DNA of 64,000 nucleotides from Bacteroides sp. GM023 (GCF_014750685.1 NZ_JAAXGE010000005.1:558001-622000); one strand, 5' to 3'; numbered from the stretch's first letter, positions 6,665-16,172 are shown. A program made the numbers and translations. The notes: a model not told the origin generated them from the sequence alone.

Positions 6665-8332
6665 ATGGAGTGGTTATATAGTCTATTTATCGAACATTCT
6701 GCCTTACAGGCTGTTGTGGTACTTTCGCTGATTTCGGCGATAGGCTTGGGCTTGGGAAGAGTGCATTTCTGGGGAGTTTCCCTGGGAGTCACTTTTGTTT
6801 TTTTTGCGGGTATCCTTGCCGGGCATTTCGGACTTTCGGTGGATCCGCAGATGTTGAATTACGCAGAGAGTTTCGGTCTTGTCATATTTGTTTATTCCCT
6901 CGGTCTGCAAGTAGGCCCCGGTTTCTTCAGTTCTTTCCGTAAAGGGGGAGTGACGCTGAATATGCTGGCACTGGGAGTAGTTTTTCTAGGAACATTGTTG
7001 ACGGTGGTGGCGAGCTATGCCACAGGTGTTTCACTTCCCGATATGGTTGGTATCCTCTGTGGGGCAACCACAAATACTCCGGCGCTGGGAGCTGCGCAGC
7101 AGACTTTGAAACAGATGGGAATGGAAAGTAACACGCCAGCCTTGGGGTGTGCGGTAGCCTATCCGATGGGAGTAGTCGGCGTTATTTTTGCCGTTTTATT
7201 AATTCGTAGAATACTGGTTCGCAAGGAAGATTTGGAAATAAAAGAGAAAGACGACGCGAACAAAACTTATATTGCAGCGTTTCAAGTGCACAATCCTGCT
7301 ATTTTCAATAAGAGCATCAAGGATATAGCTCATCTGAGCTACCCGAAGTTTGTTATTTCCCGTTTGTGGCGGGACGGGCATGTCAGTATTCCTACTTCCG
7401 ATAAGGTTTTGAAAGAAGGAGACCGCCTGCTGGTGATAACTGCTGAAAAAAATGTTTTGGCCTTGACCGTCCTTTTCGGCGAACAGGAAGAAAATACGGA
7501 TTGGAACAAAGAGGACATTGACTGGAATGCGATTGACAGCGATCTGGTTTCTCAGCGTATTGTCGTGACCCGTCCTGAACTGAACGGAAAGAAACTGGGT
7601 GCACTCCGGTTGAGAAATCATTATGGGATTAATATCAGCCGTGTATACCGTTCGGGGGTGCAATTGCTGGCTACTCCGGAATTGATACTTCAGTTGGGCG
7701 ACCGATTGACGGTAGTGGGAGAGAAGGCAGCTATTCAAAATGTGGAGAAAGTGCTGGGAAATGCGGTCAAGAGCTTGAAAGAACCTAATTTGGTGGTTAT
7801 ATTTATAGGTATTGTGTTGGGATTGGCGCTGGGTGCTATCCCTTTTTCCATTCCGGGTGTCAGTACTCCTGTGAAGTTGGGACTGGCGGGTGGCCCGATT
7901 ATCGTCGGTATCCTTTTGGGGACATTCGGACCGCGGATACATATGATTACCTATACTACCCGTAGCGCGAATCTGATGCTGCGTGCATTGGGACTTTCCA
8001 TGTATCTTGCCTGTTTGGGGCTGGATGCCGGAGCACATTTCTTCGATACTGTATTCCGTCCGGAAGGTCTGTTATGGATTGCTTTGGGAGCCGGATTGAC
8101 AATTATCCCGACAGTCTTGGTGGGCTTTATAGCTTTCAAGATGATGAAGATAGACTTTGGTACGGTGTCCGGTATGTTATGCGGAAGTATGGCGAATCCG
8201 ATGGCGTTGAATTACGTAAACGATACAATTCCCGGTGACAATCCGTCCGTAGCTTATGCGACAGTGTATCCGTTGTGTATGTTCCTGCGGGTGATTATCG
8301 CACAGGTGCTGTTGATGTTCTTACTTGGTTGA
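6665..8332 (+). CDS. Putative transporter, YidE/YbjL (aspartate:alanine exchanger-like) family with two RCK_C domains
   Basis: 555 residues. The first ~185 form five or six membrane segments, then come two TrkA-C/RCK_C regulatory domains (about 205-285 and 290-370), then a second membrane block (375-555). The repeated membrane motifs (LGLQVGPGF, GATTNTPALGAA in the first half; GLDAGAHFF, GSMANPMALNY in the second) are the hallmark internal duplication of the AspT/YidE/YbjL family. Characterised members exchange aspartate and alanine or succinate-like acids; the substrate here is not known. It has its own consensus promoter and no operon partner. Confidence 0.88.
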   Translation: MEWLYSLFIEHSALQAVVVLSLISAIGLGLGRVHFWGVSLGVTFVFFAGILAGHFGLSVDPQMLNYAESFGLVIFVYSLGLQVGPGFFSSFRKGGVTLNMLALGVVFLGTLLTVVASYATGVSLPDMVGILCGATTNTPALGAAQQTLKQMGMESNTPALGCAVAYPMGVVGVIFAVLLIRRILVRKEDLEIKEKDDANKTYIAAFQVHNPAIFNKSIKDIAHLSYPKFVISRLWRDGHVSIPTSDKVLKEGDRLLVITAEKNVLALTVLFGEQEENTDWNKEDIDWNAIDSDLVSQRIVVTRPELNGKKLGALRLRNHYGINISRVYRSGVQLLATPELILQLGDRLTVVGEKAAIQNVEKVLGNAVKSLKEPNLVVIFIGIVLGLALGAIPFSIPGVSTPVKLGLAGGPIIVGILLGTFGPRIHMITYTTRSANLMLRALGLSMYLACLGLDAGAHFFDTVFRPEGLLWIALGAGLTIIPTVLVGFIAFKMMKIDFGTVSGMLCGSMANPMALNYVNDTIPGDNPSVAYATVYPLCMFLRVIIAQVLLMFLLG

Positions 8333-8470
8333 AAATAATTTTTATATGAAAATTATGAACGGATAAATAAAAAAGCACTATATTTATCACGAATAATTGA
8401 ATCACATGATTCCAAACAAAGAACATAGGAAGCAAAGTAATTGGTAATTAGTAAATTGTAATAAAATAAA

Positions 8471-10465
8471 ATGACTGCTCAAAGTAATATAACTCCTGAA
8501 AGCATTGTGAGCGACCTTCGCTATCTGCAACTGCTTTCCCGAAGTTTTCCTACGATTGCCGACGCAAGTACGGAAATAATTAACCTGGAGGCTATCTTGA
8601 ATCTACCCAAGGGAACGGAGCATTTTTTGACAGATATACATGGTGAATACGAAGCCTTTCAACATGTACTGAAAAATGCATCGGGTGCGGTGAAACGTAA
8701 AGTGAATGAAATATTCGGTAATACTCTCCGTGAGGCCGAGAAGAAAGAAATCTGCACCTTGATTTACTACCCTGAAGAAAAACTTCAACTGGTGAAAACG
8801 CGTGAAAAGGATTTGGACGACTGGTATCTGATTACTTTGAACCAACTGGTGAAAGTCTGTCAGAATGTATCGTCCAAGTACACCCGCTCCAAAGTTCGTA
8901 AATCGCTGCCGGCAGAATTTTCTTATATCATACAGGAGTTATTGCACGAATCTTCCATTGAACCGAATAAACATGCTTATATCAATGTGATTATCAGCAC
9001 GATTATTACTACAAAGCGTGCGGATGATTTTATTATTGCCATGTGTAACCTCATTCAGCGTCTGACGATTGACTCTCTCCATATTGTAGGCGATATCTAT
9101 GACCGTGGCCCGGGCGCACATATTATAATGGATACTTTGTGCAACTATCACAACTTTGATATTCAATGGGGTAATCATGATATTCTTTGGATGGGTGCCG
9201 CTTCCGGTAACGACAGTTGCATTGCCAACGTTATTCGTATGTCAATGCGCTATGGCAACCTGGCTACACTTGAAGACGGTTACGGAATCAATCTGCTTCC
9301 TTTGGCCACCTTCGCCATGGATACTTATGCCGATGATCCTTGCTCCATCTTCATGCCGAAAATGAATTTTGCCGATACTCACTATAATGAGAAGACTTTG
9401 CGCCTGATTACGCAGATGCATAAAGCAATCACTATTATCCAGTTTAAACTGGAAGCCGAGATTATCGACCGTCGTCCTGAATTCGGGATGGCAAATCGCA
9501 AACTGTTGGAGAAGGTTGACTTTGAGCGTGGCGTCTTTGTCTATGAAGGTAAGGAATATGCCCTTCGTGATACGAACTTCCCGACCATCGACCCTGCCAA
9601 TCCTTACCGTCTGACGGATGAAGAACGTGAATTGGTGGATAAGATTCATTATTCATTTACGAATAGTGAGAAACTAAAGAAGCATATGCGCTGCCTGTTT
9701 ACGTATGGCGGAATGTATTTGGTTTCCAATTCCAATCTGCTTTATCATGCTTCCGTGCCCTTGAATGAGGACGGTAGCTTCAAGCATGTCAAAATACGGG
9801 GAAAAGAATACTGGGGACGTAAATTGCTCGATAAGGCCGATCAGTTGATTCGTACCGCTTACTTTGACGAAGAAGGAGAAGAAGATAAGGAATTCGCAAT
9901 GGATTATATCTGGTATATGTGGTGCGGCCCGGAAGCTCCTTTGTTTGACAAGGATAAGATGGCTACTTTCGAACGTTACTTTGTCGCCGACAAAGAGTTG
10001 CAGAAAGAGAAGAAAGGATATTATTATACATTGCGCAACCGGGAAGATATTTGTGACCAAATACTGGCTGAATTTGGTGCTTTAGGCCCTCATTCACATA
10101 TTATCAACGGTCATGTACCTGTGAAAACCATTCAGGGGGAACAACCGATGAAAGCAAACGGCAAGTTGTTCGTTATTGACGGCGGATTCTCCAAAGCCTA
10201 TCAGCCGGAAACTGGAATTGCAGGATATACGCTTGTTTATCATTCTCATGGTATGCAGCTTGTACAGCATGAACCGTTTCAATCTCGTCAAAAAGCCATT
10301 GAAGAGGGCTTGGATATTAAATCAACTAACTTCGTTTTAGAATTTAATTCCCAGCGAATGATGGTGAAGGATACCGATAAGGGAAAAGAACTGGTGACGC
10401 AGATTCAGGATTTGAAGAAGTTACTCGTTGCTTATCGTACAGGTCTTATAAAAGAAAAGGTCTGA
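8471..10465 (+). CDS. fbp: Fructose-1,6-bisphosphatase, class III
   Basis: 664 residues, the length of class III enzymes from Firmicutes and Bacteroides. The calcineurin-type metal motifs are visible: DIHGEYEAF near residue 55, GDIYDRGPGAH near 207-217, WGNHD near 233-237 and NGHVPVK near 555. It removes the 1-phosphate of fructose 1,6-bisphosphate in gluconeogenesis, in the cytosol. It starts about 140 bp after the transporter and may have its own promoter; TATATTTA at about 8381 is a near match. The C-terminal region GGFSKAYQPETGIAGYTL is typical. The 3' side carries a repeat array, not a hairpin. Confidence 0.95.
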   Translation: MTAQSNITPESIVSDLRYLQLLSRSFPTIADASTEIINLEAILNLPKGTEHFLTDIHGEYEAFQHVLKNASGAVKRKVNEIFGNTLREAEKKEICTLIYYPEEKLQLVKTREKDLDDWYLITLNQLVKVCQNVSSKYTRSKVRKSLPAEFSYIIQELLHESSIEPNKHAYINVIISTIITTKRADDFIIAMCNLIQRLTIDSLHIVGDIYDRGPGAHIIMDTLCNYHNFDIQWGNHDILWMGAASGNDSCIANVIRMSMRYGNLATLEDGYGINLLPLATFAMDTYADDPCSIFMPKMNFADTHYNEKTLRLITQMHKAITIIQFKLEAEIIDRRPEFGMANRKLLEKVDFERGVFVYEGKEYALRDTNFPTIDPANPYRLTDEERELVDKIHYSFTNSEKLKKHMRCLFTYGGMYLVSNSNLLYHASVPLNEDGSFKHVKIRGKEYWGRKLLDKADQLIRTAYFDEEGEEDKEFAMDYIWYMWCGPEAPLFDKDKMATFERYFVADKELQKEKKGYYYTLRNREDICDQILAEFGALGPHSHIINGHVPVKTIQGEQPMKANGKLFVIDGGFSKAYQPETGIAGYTLVYHSHGMQLVQHEPFQSRQKAIEEGLDIKSTNFVLEFNSQRMMVKDTDKGKELVTQIQDLKKLLVAYRTGLIKEKV

Positions 10466-10532
10466 AATGAATGCTATTTCTTTGCGATATAAGATTCAAT
10501 AACTTTGGTATATTGAATGATTCGTTCCGCCC

Positions 10533-10607
10533 GGGTAGAACTAAACGGATACCCAGGTGGAACGAAAGGGAAACCTGGGTGGAACAAAACAAACACCCGG
10601 GTGAAAC
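10533..10607. repeat. Degenerate 22-bp tandem array 3' of fbp
   Basis: Four copies of a core GGGTGGAAC-like word start at 10533 (GGGTAGAAC), 10555 (AGGTGGAAC), 10577 (GGGTGGAAC) and 10599 (GGGTGAAAC), exactly 22 bp apart each time. Spacer sequence varies. No reading frame runs through. TGGAAC recurs 22 bp apart again at 10754 and 10776 in the same intergenic region. Confidence 0.75.
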
Positions 10608-10691
10608 GTATTATGATTAGTAAAGCAATGGATTGATAGTAATATCTCAATCTTTTCAGTAGTATATCTTACCCGATTCTTATACGAATCT

Positions 10692-10787
10692 TATATCGTT
10701 CCATAGTTATTATCTTTTAGTTTCACAATTGTTTTCCTTTCGTTCTACAGATATGGAACTGAAAGAAAACAATTGTGGAACGATATA
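10692..10787. repeat. Large interrupted palindrome between fbp and the repeat-protein gene
   Basis: The outer arms TATATCGTTCC (10692-10702) and GGAACGATATA (10777-10787), and the inner arms CACAATTGTTTTC (10724-10736) and GAAAACAATTGTG (10765-10777), are perfect complements. About 21 bp is extra in the left arm. GTTYC and TGGAAC words keep a 22-bp spacing within it, so it may be two array segments in inverted orientation. It may also terminate the convergent genes. A plus-strand TATATTTG at 10784-10791 has no gene to serve. Confidence 0.55.
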
Positions 10788-10836
10788 TTTGTAGTAAAGC
10801 AAGAGGATATTCTATATATACAGAATTTATAACTGT

Positions 10837-11985
10837 TTAGAAAAGAACAATACCTGCTTCTACAATCGCGCCTTTATCGTAATTACTTGATTTATTATAG
10901 AACCTGGTTAGTCCGTAACCACCTGTTGCGAAGATACCGAATTTCTTAGTAATCTGATATTCCAAATTGGCACGTACCTGTAATGCATACAGACGTCTTG
11001 GGATTACTTCATCTTTATTATCACAGGCTTCGATATGCTGGTATCCGAGGTCACCGCTAATTGAAAGTCCTTTATAAATAGGAAAAGACAGACCGGCACG
11101 GTAAGAAGCACTAATAGAAAACTTATCGTTTAACCCCTGATACATGGAACCAACTCCCAAAATCGTGTAGAATAATTGATTCTTGAAACGCACTCCTATA
11201 TTGGCGGGAGTAGCGTTACCGCCATATACCATCATCTGCACTCTTGTGTCGGGATTGGCGTTGACCAGTCCTAATTGAAGTCCTTTCATATCTTCCTTGT
11301 AATAATTGACCAGGCCAATCTGAAGCCCACGGACTTTTGTTGCATAATTGCATAATGCTATTTGTAGACCATTCAGCTTTGTGGCTGTAATATTGGCAAG
11401 ACCGGCTATTTGCAAACCATTCATATTTTCGCCTACTACGTTCAAGAGCCCGGAAGTCATCACGCCATTGAAACTCTGTCCCGTGATATTAGCTGCACCG
11501 GAAAGGTGGACACCTGAAGCCATATTTCCCGTTACATTCATAAAACCACTTATCATTAATCCCGAGGTGTTGTCGCCACCGATACTGGTAAGTCCGGCAA
11601 TGGTTACTCCTTGTGTGCCGTCGCCGGTTATGTTTACCAATCCGGCAGTAGAAACTCCGATGGTATTGTCTCCGCTGATATTGCTGACACCTGCTATTTG
11701 AACACCCCGCATTGTTCCGCCTGCCAGGTTGGCCAGTCCTGTAATTTGGACTCCGTTCATATCACCGTGAACTACACTTCCCAGTGCATTAATTCCCACA
11801 CCATTCAGGCGATTCATGGTGGACAGAAGACCTATATTTACATAAGTCGTCTGTGTACTGTCATGGGGTTGCGTGCAAATATCCTTCCAAATGGAAATAT
11901 TAATACCCGCACTCTTGTTCTGTGCCGGCAAACAAACGGCAGCCATAAGGATAGCTGCCGTGATTATTGTTTTCTTTATCTTCAT
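10837..11985 (-). CDS. Outer-membrane protein with twelve 16-residue glycine repeats and a C-terminal barrel
   Basis: 382 residues. A signal peptide (MKIKKTIITAAILMAAVCLPAQ) precedes nine exact 16-residue units from residue 62 to 205 (for example GVQIAGVSNISGDNTI, GVTIAGLTSIGGDNTS), then units of 14, 15 and 16 residues (GLQIALCN, GLQIGLVN, GLQLGLVN) to about 250. Pattern: G-V/L-x-I-x-G-L/V-x-N-I-x-G. Such regular short repeats usually form a beta-solenoid. The rest alternates polar and aromatic residues and ends in LF, as in small outer-membrane barrels. It resembles the LA_2272-type surface repeat proteins, but this is from memory. It is not a known enzyme. Convergent with fbp. Confidence 0.75.
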   Translation of the reverse strand: MKIKKTIITAAILMAAVCLPAQNKSAGINISIWKDICTQPHDSTQTTYVNIGLLSTMNRLNGVGINALGSVVHGDMNGVQITGLANLAGGTMRGVQIAGVSNISGDNTIGVSTAGLVNITGDGTQGVTIAGLTSIGGDNTSGLMISGFMNVTGNMASGVHLSGAANITGQSFNGVMTSGLLNVVGENMNGLQIAGLANITATKLNGLQIALCNYATKVRGLQIGLVNYYKEDMKGLQLGLVNANPDTRVQMMVYGGNATPANIGVRFKNQLFYTILGVGSMYQGLNDKFSISASYRAGLSFPIYKGLSISGDLGYQHIEACDNKDEVIPRRLYALQVRANLEYQITKKFGIFATGGYGLTRFYNKSSNYDKGAIVEAGIVLF

Positions 11986-12037
11986 TCTTTATCTCTTTAT
12001 CTTCGGTTTAAGTCATATCTTCTACGGCTAAGTTGCC

Positions 12038-13696
12038 TTAACCTTTCGCTTCCTGATACAAGTACCGCTTGATACTCTTCTTCGGCGTCTTTTCAAACTC
12101 TTCGGGATAAATCTTCATCTTTGAAATCTGACTATATGCCGGCAACATAGTATTCAATGTTGTCCGGTTTTCTTCCATCACCCGTTCGATGTCTTCATTC
12201 TTCAGACCATGAGCGAAAGCGTCATCGAAATCAGGATAAACAAGGCCGACGAGTTTTTCGTTCTGCTGAACGATAATACTTTCGGCTACATACGGCATAT
12301 TATTCAACTTATCTTCGATTTCCTCAGGATAGATGTTCTGTCCGCTTGCGCTGAGAAGCAAGTTTTTGTTGCGTCCCTTGATACTTACGTTGCCTTCGAC
12401 ATCCATCAATGCCAAGTCGCCTGTGTGCAACCAGCCGTTTGTATCAATAACCTCCTTCGTAGCTTCTTCATTCTTATAGTATCCCAACATCACGTTCGGG
12501 CCTTTACAAACAATTTCTCCGACGATATTCTCCGGATCAGAAGAAAGAATCCGCACATCCATACGAGGGGCAGCCTTTCCGCAAGAACCCGGCTTGAATT
12601 TTCTCCAGTCTTCGTAGCAGATAATCGGGCCGCATTCCGTCATTCCATATCCTACTGTATAAGGGAAGTCAATCATTTTCAGGAACTGTTCCACTTCCTG
12701 GTTGAATGCTGCTCCACCAACGATAATTTCTTTAAAGTTTCCACCGAACGCTTTAATCATTTCATCGCGTACCGTTGCTTTGATTTTATCGTTGATAATA
12801 GGAACTTTCAATAATATCTTCATGGCCGGAGTTTCCAGTTTCGGAAGTACGCTCTTCTTAATAATTTTCTCGATGATAAGCGGAACGGCTACAATCAGGC
12901 TTGGTTTGACTTCCTCGAATGCCTGGAAAATGATTTTCGGGCTCGGCATACGGGTAAGGAAGTAGATATGGCAGCCAACGGAGAATTCATAAAGAAACTC
13001 GAATGCCAGTCCGTACATATGCGCCATAGGAAGCATGGATACGATTTTATCTCCGGCTTCCAGTTCCAGCACTTCAAAAGCAAATTTAGTGTTCGACCAC
13101 AAACTGCGATAGGGGAGCATCACTCCTTTTGAATAACTGGTTGTTCCCGAAGTATAGTTGATAACGGCTAGTTCTTCGGGTTCGTCCTTATGATAGGCAA
13201 TATGTTCTTTGCGGAAGTTCTTGGGGTATTTCTTACCGAACATTTCATTCAGATGTTCGCGTGCGTAAGTCAGGCGTTCGCTGCGTGATACAAGCAGGGT
13301 GAAGTCGTTCATCATCAGGATACCTTCCAGTAGCGGCATTGCCGATTCGTTCAGGTTCTCCCATACCATATCTCCTACAAGCAGCAATTTTGCTTCGGAG
13401 TGATTGACGATGTTGTGCACATTGTCTGCTTTGAACTCGTGTAGGATGGGCACAATAACTGCTCCATACGTCAGTGTAGCGAGGAAGGTTACTCCCCAAT
13501 GCGAACTGTTTCTTCCGCAAACGGCAATCTTGTCTCCCTTGCGGATTCCGCTTTCCTCAAAAATGATATGGAGTTTTTCGATCTTGCGAGCTACGTCTTT
13601 ATACTGAAGGGTGGCACCCTTATAATCGGTCAGGGCATCCAAGTCCCAATTGTTCTTGATACTATTTTCAATGTAAGCTATAAAACTCTGTTCCAT
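12038..13696 (-). CDS. Long-chain fatty acid--CoA ligase (AMP-forming)
   Basis: 552 residues of the ANL superfamily. The P-loop-like motif is YTSGTTSYSKGVML (181-194), the adenine-binding YGMTECGP lies mid-protein, the hinge region is TGDLALMDVEGNVSIKGR, and the catalytic lysine lies in TPKKSIKRYLY near the C-terminus. It activates a carboxylic acid to the acyl-AMP and then the CoA thioester in the cytosol; the chain length is not readable. It follows the repeat-protein gene's upstream side with 52 bp between them. The -7 box TATATTTG at 13726-13733 gives a leader of about 23 nt. Confidence 0.9.
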   Translation of the reverse strand: MEQSFIAYIENSIKNNWDLDALTDYKGATLQYKDVARKIEKLHIIFEESGIRKGDKIAVCGRNSSHWGVTFLATLTYGAVIVPILHEFKADNVHNIVNHSEAKLLLVGDMVWENLNESAMPLLEGILMMNDFTLLVSRSERLTYAREHLNEMFGKKYPKNFRKEHIAYHKDEPEELAVINYTSGTTSYSKGVMLPYRSLWSNTKFAFEVLELEAGDKIVSMLPMAHMYGLAFEFLYEFSVGCHIYFLTRMPSPKIIFQAFEEVKPSLIVAVPLIIEKIIKKSVLPKLETPAMKILLKVPIINDKIKATVRDEMIKAFGGNFKEIIVGGAAFNQEVEQFLKMIDFPYTVGYGMTECGPIICYEDWRKFKPGSCGKAAPRMDVRILSSDPENIVGEIVCKGPNVMLGYYKNEEATKEVIDTNGWLHTGDLALMDVEGNVSIKGRNKNLLLSASGQNIYPEEIEDKLNNMPYVAESIIVQQNEKLVGLVYPDFDDAFAHGLKNEDIERVMEENRTTLNTMLPAYSQISKMKIYPEEFEKTPKKSIKRYLYQEAKG

Positions 13697-13725
13697 TGTT
13701 TTTGCACATTTGGTATTAAATTGTG

Positions 13726-13733
13726 CAAATATA
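13726..13733 (-). promoter_or_regulatory. -7 box of the acyl-CoA ligase promoter
   Basis: TATATTTG on the minus strand, 30 bp before the start codon; no clear -33 element. Confidence 0.5.
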
Positions 13734-13814
13734 GTAATTAAATTAAGAATGAAGAATTAAGAGTGAAGAAATTTTGGAAATGGAGAGGGTGAAGCATCGA
13801 AACTGCCATACACT

Positions 13815-13990
13815 ATTGACTAAAATAAATAGGCTATTGGCTGAAATTAATATGATTATTGGCTAAAACAAATATGGTTATAGCTAAAATGGATATCATT
13901 ATAGCTAAAACAAATATCATTATAGCTAAATTAATTATGGTTATAGCAAAAAGAAATATGCTATTAGCAAAAAAAGATTTGCCAATAGCA
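13815..13990. repeat. Nine-copy 21-bp tandem array between fcl and the acyl-CoA ligase
   Basis: The hexamer (A/T)(T/A)(T/A)(A/G)GC, mostly followed by TAAAA or AAAAA, starts at 13815, 13836, 13858, 13879, 13900, 13921, 13942, 13963 and 13984: spacing 21 throughout except one 22. Units read roughly TATAGCTAAAACAAATATCAT. Stop codons occur in all frames on both strands, so it is not coding. The array ends 23 bp from the fcl stop codon. The surrounding 316-bp gap between genes holds nothing else apart from an AT-rich GAATTAAGA stretch at 13741-13770. Confidence 0.85.
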
Positions 13991-14012
13991 TATTAAAAAA
14001 ATATCTCATATC

Positions 14013-15083
14013 TTATTTCAAGTACCATTCGTACATTCTCTGTACGCCTTCCTCAATTTCAATTTTATGATGCCATCCCAAAGCGTGCAGCTTTGAAGGA
14101 TCAGTCAGTTTCCGCATGGTTCCATCCGGTTTGCTGCTGTCGAAAGTCAGTTTGCCTTGGTAGCCTACGGTTTCTACAATACGTTCAGCAAGCTGACGGA
14201 TCGTGATTTCCTTACCGGTTCCGATGTTGATATGGCAGTTGCGAATATCCTTATCACCTTCCTTATAGGTATCTTTGAAATCTACGTGCTCCATGACGAA
14301 TACGCTGGCATCTGCCATTTCTTCACTCCAAAGGAATTCACGGAGTGGAGTACCTGTGCCCCAAAGAGTCACTTCAGTATCGCTGATACCATATTTTTTC
14401 AGGATAGCCAGAATTTCTTCCTTCGGGCTGTCACCATTGACGCCTTCTACCGGACGCAGATTCATATCCTTGCGCACAGCTTCCCAGTTACCTTCTTTCA
14501 GACAGTGAGCCAAGTGAATCTTGCGAATCATGGCAGGCAATACATGACTGCGTTCCAAATCGAAATTATCATTCGGACCGTAAAGATTGGTCGGCATCAC
14601 AGCGATATAGTTAGTACCATATTGCAAGTTGAAGCTCTCGCACATCTTTAATCCGGCAATTTTGGAAATGGCATACGGTTCATTGGTATATTCAAGCGGA
14701 GAAGTGAGCAACACATCTTCTTTCATGGGCTGTTCGGCATCACGCGGGTAAATACACGTACTACCCAGGAAGAGCAGTTTCTTAACATTGTGACGGAAAC
14801 TTTCCCCAATCACATTCTGCTGAATTTGCAGGTTCTTGTAAATGAAGTCGGCACGGTAGATACTGTTTGCCATGATACCGCCTACGAAAGCGGCAGCAAG
14901 GAATACATATTCCGGCTGCTCTTCATCAAAGAACTTGCGCACAGCTACGCCATCCAACAGGTCTAGCTCCTTGTGAGAGCGACCTATCAGATTGGTATAT
15001 CCTTTATCCTGCAAATTTTTCCAGATAGCAGACCCTACGAGACCGCGGTGTCCTGCTACGTATATCTTTGCATTCTTTTCCAT
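14013..15083 (-). CDS. fcl: GDP-L-fucose synthase
   Basis: 356 residues of the extended SDR family. The NADP-binding motif is GHRGLVGSA (11-19), the catalytic pair Tyr137 and Lys141 is in EPYAISKIAG, and the STCIYP stretch holds the catalytic serine and the nearby cysteine known from E. coli GDP-fucose synthase. It epimerises and reduces GDP-4-keto-6-deoxymannose to GDP-L-fucose. It is about 35 residues longer than the E. coli enzyme because of an insert around NLRPVEGVNGDSPKEE (residue ~215-245), which I have seen in Bacteroides forms. It follows gmd by 18 bp in one operon. Confidence 0.94.
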   Translation of the reverse strand: MEKNAKIYVAGHRGLVGSAIWKNLQDKGYTNLIGRSHKELDLLDGVAVRKFFDEEQPEYVFLAAAFVGGIMANSIYRADFIYKNLQIQQNVIGESFRHNVKKLLFLGSTCIYPRDAEQPMKEDVLLTSPLEYTNEPYAISKIAGLKMCESFNLQYGTNYIAVMPTNLYGPNDNFDLERSHVLPAMIRKIHLAHCLKEGNWEAVRKDMNLRPVEGVNGDSPKEEILAILKKYGISDTEVTLWGTGTPLREFLWSEEMADASVFVMEHVDFKDTYKEGDKDIRNCHINIGTGKEITIRQLAERIVETVGYQGKLTFDSSKPDGTMRKLTDPSKLHALGWHHKIEIEEGVQRMYEWYLK

Positions 15084-15101
15084 ATTCAGATGATGATTTT
15101 A

Positions 15102-16172
15102 TTAGTGTTTGGTGGCGATCATACGTCTCACCTTCTCCATATCGTGGCGAACCATGATGCTTACCAACTCTTCGAATGAAGTCTTGCACGGATTCCAACC
15201 CAGCAAAGTCCTTGCTTTAGTCGGGTCACCCAATAATTGTTCAACTTCCGACGGACGGAAATATTTAGGGTCAACTTCTACCAGCGTTTTTCCGGTAGCT
15301 ACGTCGATACCCTTCTCATTCACGCCTTCACCTTCCCAACGAAGTTCGATTCCCGCTTCTTTGAAAGCCAACGTCGCAAATTCGCGTACCGTGTGCATTT
15401 CTCCCGTAGCAATCACGAAATCTTCGGGAACGTCATGTTGTAGAATCAGCCACATACATTCCACATAGTCTTTGGCATATCCCCAGTCGCGAAGAGAATC
15501 CAGATTACCCAGATACAGTTTGTCTTGTTCGCCCTGCGCAATACGTGCGGCAGCTAAAGAAATCTTACGTGTTACGAAAGTCTCGCCACGGCGTTCGCTC
15601 TCATGGTTGAACAGAATACCATTAACGGCAAACATACCGTAACTTTCACGATAATTCTTAGTAATCCAAAAACCATATTGTTTGGCTACCCCATACGGAG
15701 AACGGGGATAGAACGGAGTTGTCTCTTTTTGTGGAACTTCCTGCACCTTACCGAACAATTCGGAAGTAGAAGCCTGATAGATGCGGGTTTTCTTTTCCAG
15801 TCCCAGGATACGTACAGCTTCGAGCATACGTAATGTACCGATAGCATCAGCCTCGGCAGTGTACTCAGGAACGTCGAACGAAACCTTCACATGACTTTGA
15901 GCCGCCAAATTGTAGATTTCATCCGGTTGCACCTGTTGAATAATACGAATTAACGAACTAGAATCTGTCATATCCCCATAATGCAGATTAATAGTACGTT
16001 TCTGTTTCATGTCGCGCACCCACTCGTCAAAATACAAATGTTCAATACGTCCTGTATTGAACGAAGAAGAACGGCGTAGAATACCGTGTACTTCATAACC
16101 TTTTTGCAATAAAAACTCAGCAAGATAAGAGCCATCCTGCCCGGTGATGCCTGATATTAGGGCTTTTTTCAT
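15102..16172 (-). CDS. gmd: GDP-mannose 4,6-dehydratase
   Basis: 356 residues. The nucleotide-binding motif is GITGQDGSYLAE (8-19), the catalytic Tyr160 and Lys164 lie in RSPYGVAKQYG, and TSELFG (135-141) carries the other active-site residues. It converts GDP-D-mannose to GDP-4-keto-6-deoxy-D-mannose, the first step of de novo GDP-fucose synthesis. The next gene, fcl, completes the pathway. The pair stands outside any capsule cluster here, which fits the housekeeping role of fucosylating surface glycans and glycoproteins in Bacteroides. Confidence 0.95.
   Translation of the reverse strand: MKKALISGITGQDGSYLAEFLLQKGYEVHGILRRSSSFNTGRIEHLYFDEWVRDMKQKRTINLHYGDMTDSSSLIRIIQQVQPDEIYNLAAQSHVKVSFDVPEYTAEADAIGTLRMLEAVRILGLEKKTRIYQASTSELFGKVQEVPQKETTPFYPRSPYGVAKQYGFWITKNYRESYGMFAVNGILFNHESERRGETFVTRKISLAAARIAQGEQDKLYLGNLDSLRDWGYAKDYVECMWLILQHDVPEDFVIATGEMHTVREFATLAFKEAGIELRWEGEGVNEKGIDVATGKTLVEVDPKYFRPSEVEQLLGDPTKARTLLGWNPCKTSFEELVSIMVRHDMEKVRRMIATKH

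Noticed and set aside
7199..8038. A 279-codon minus-strand open frame
   Set aside because: Antisense to the well-supported AspT-type transporter; Gln/His/Arg-rich composition typical of a shadow frame.
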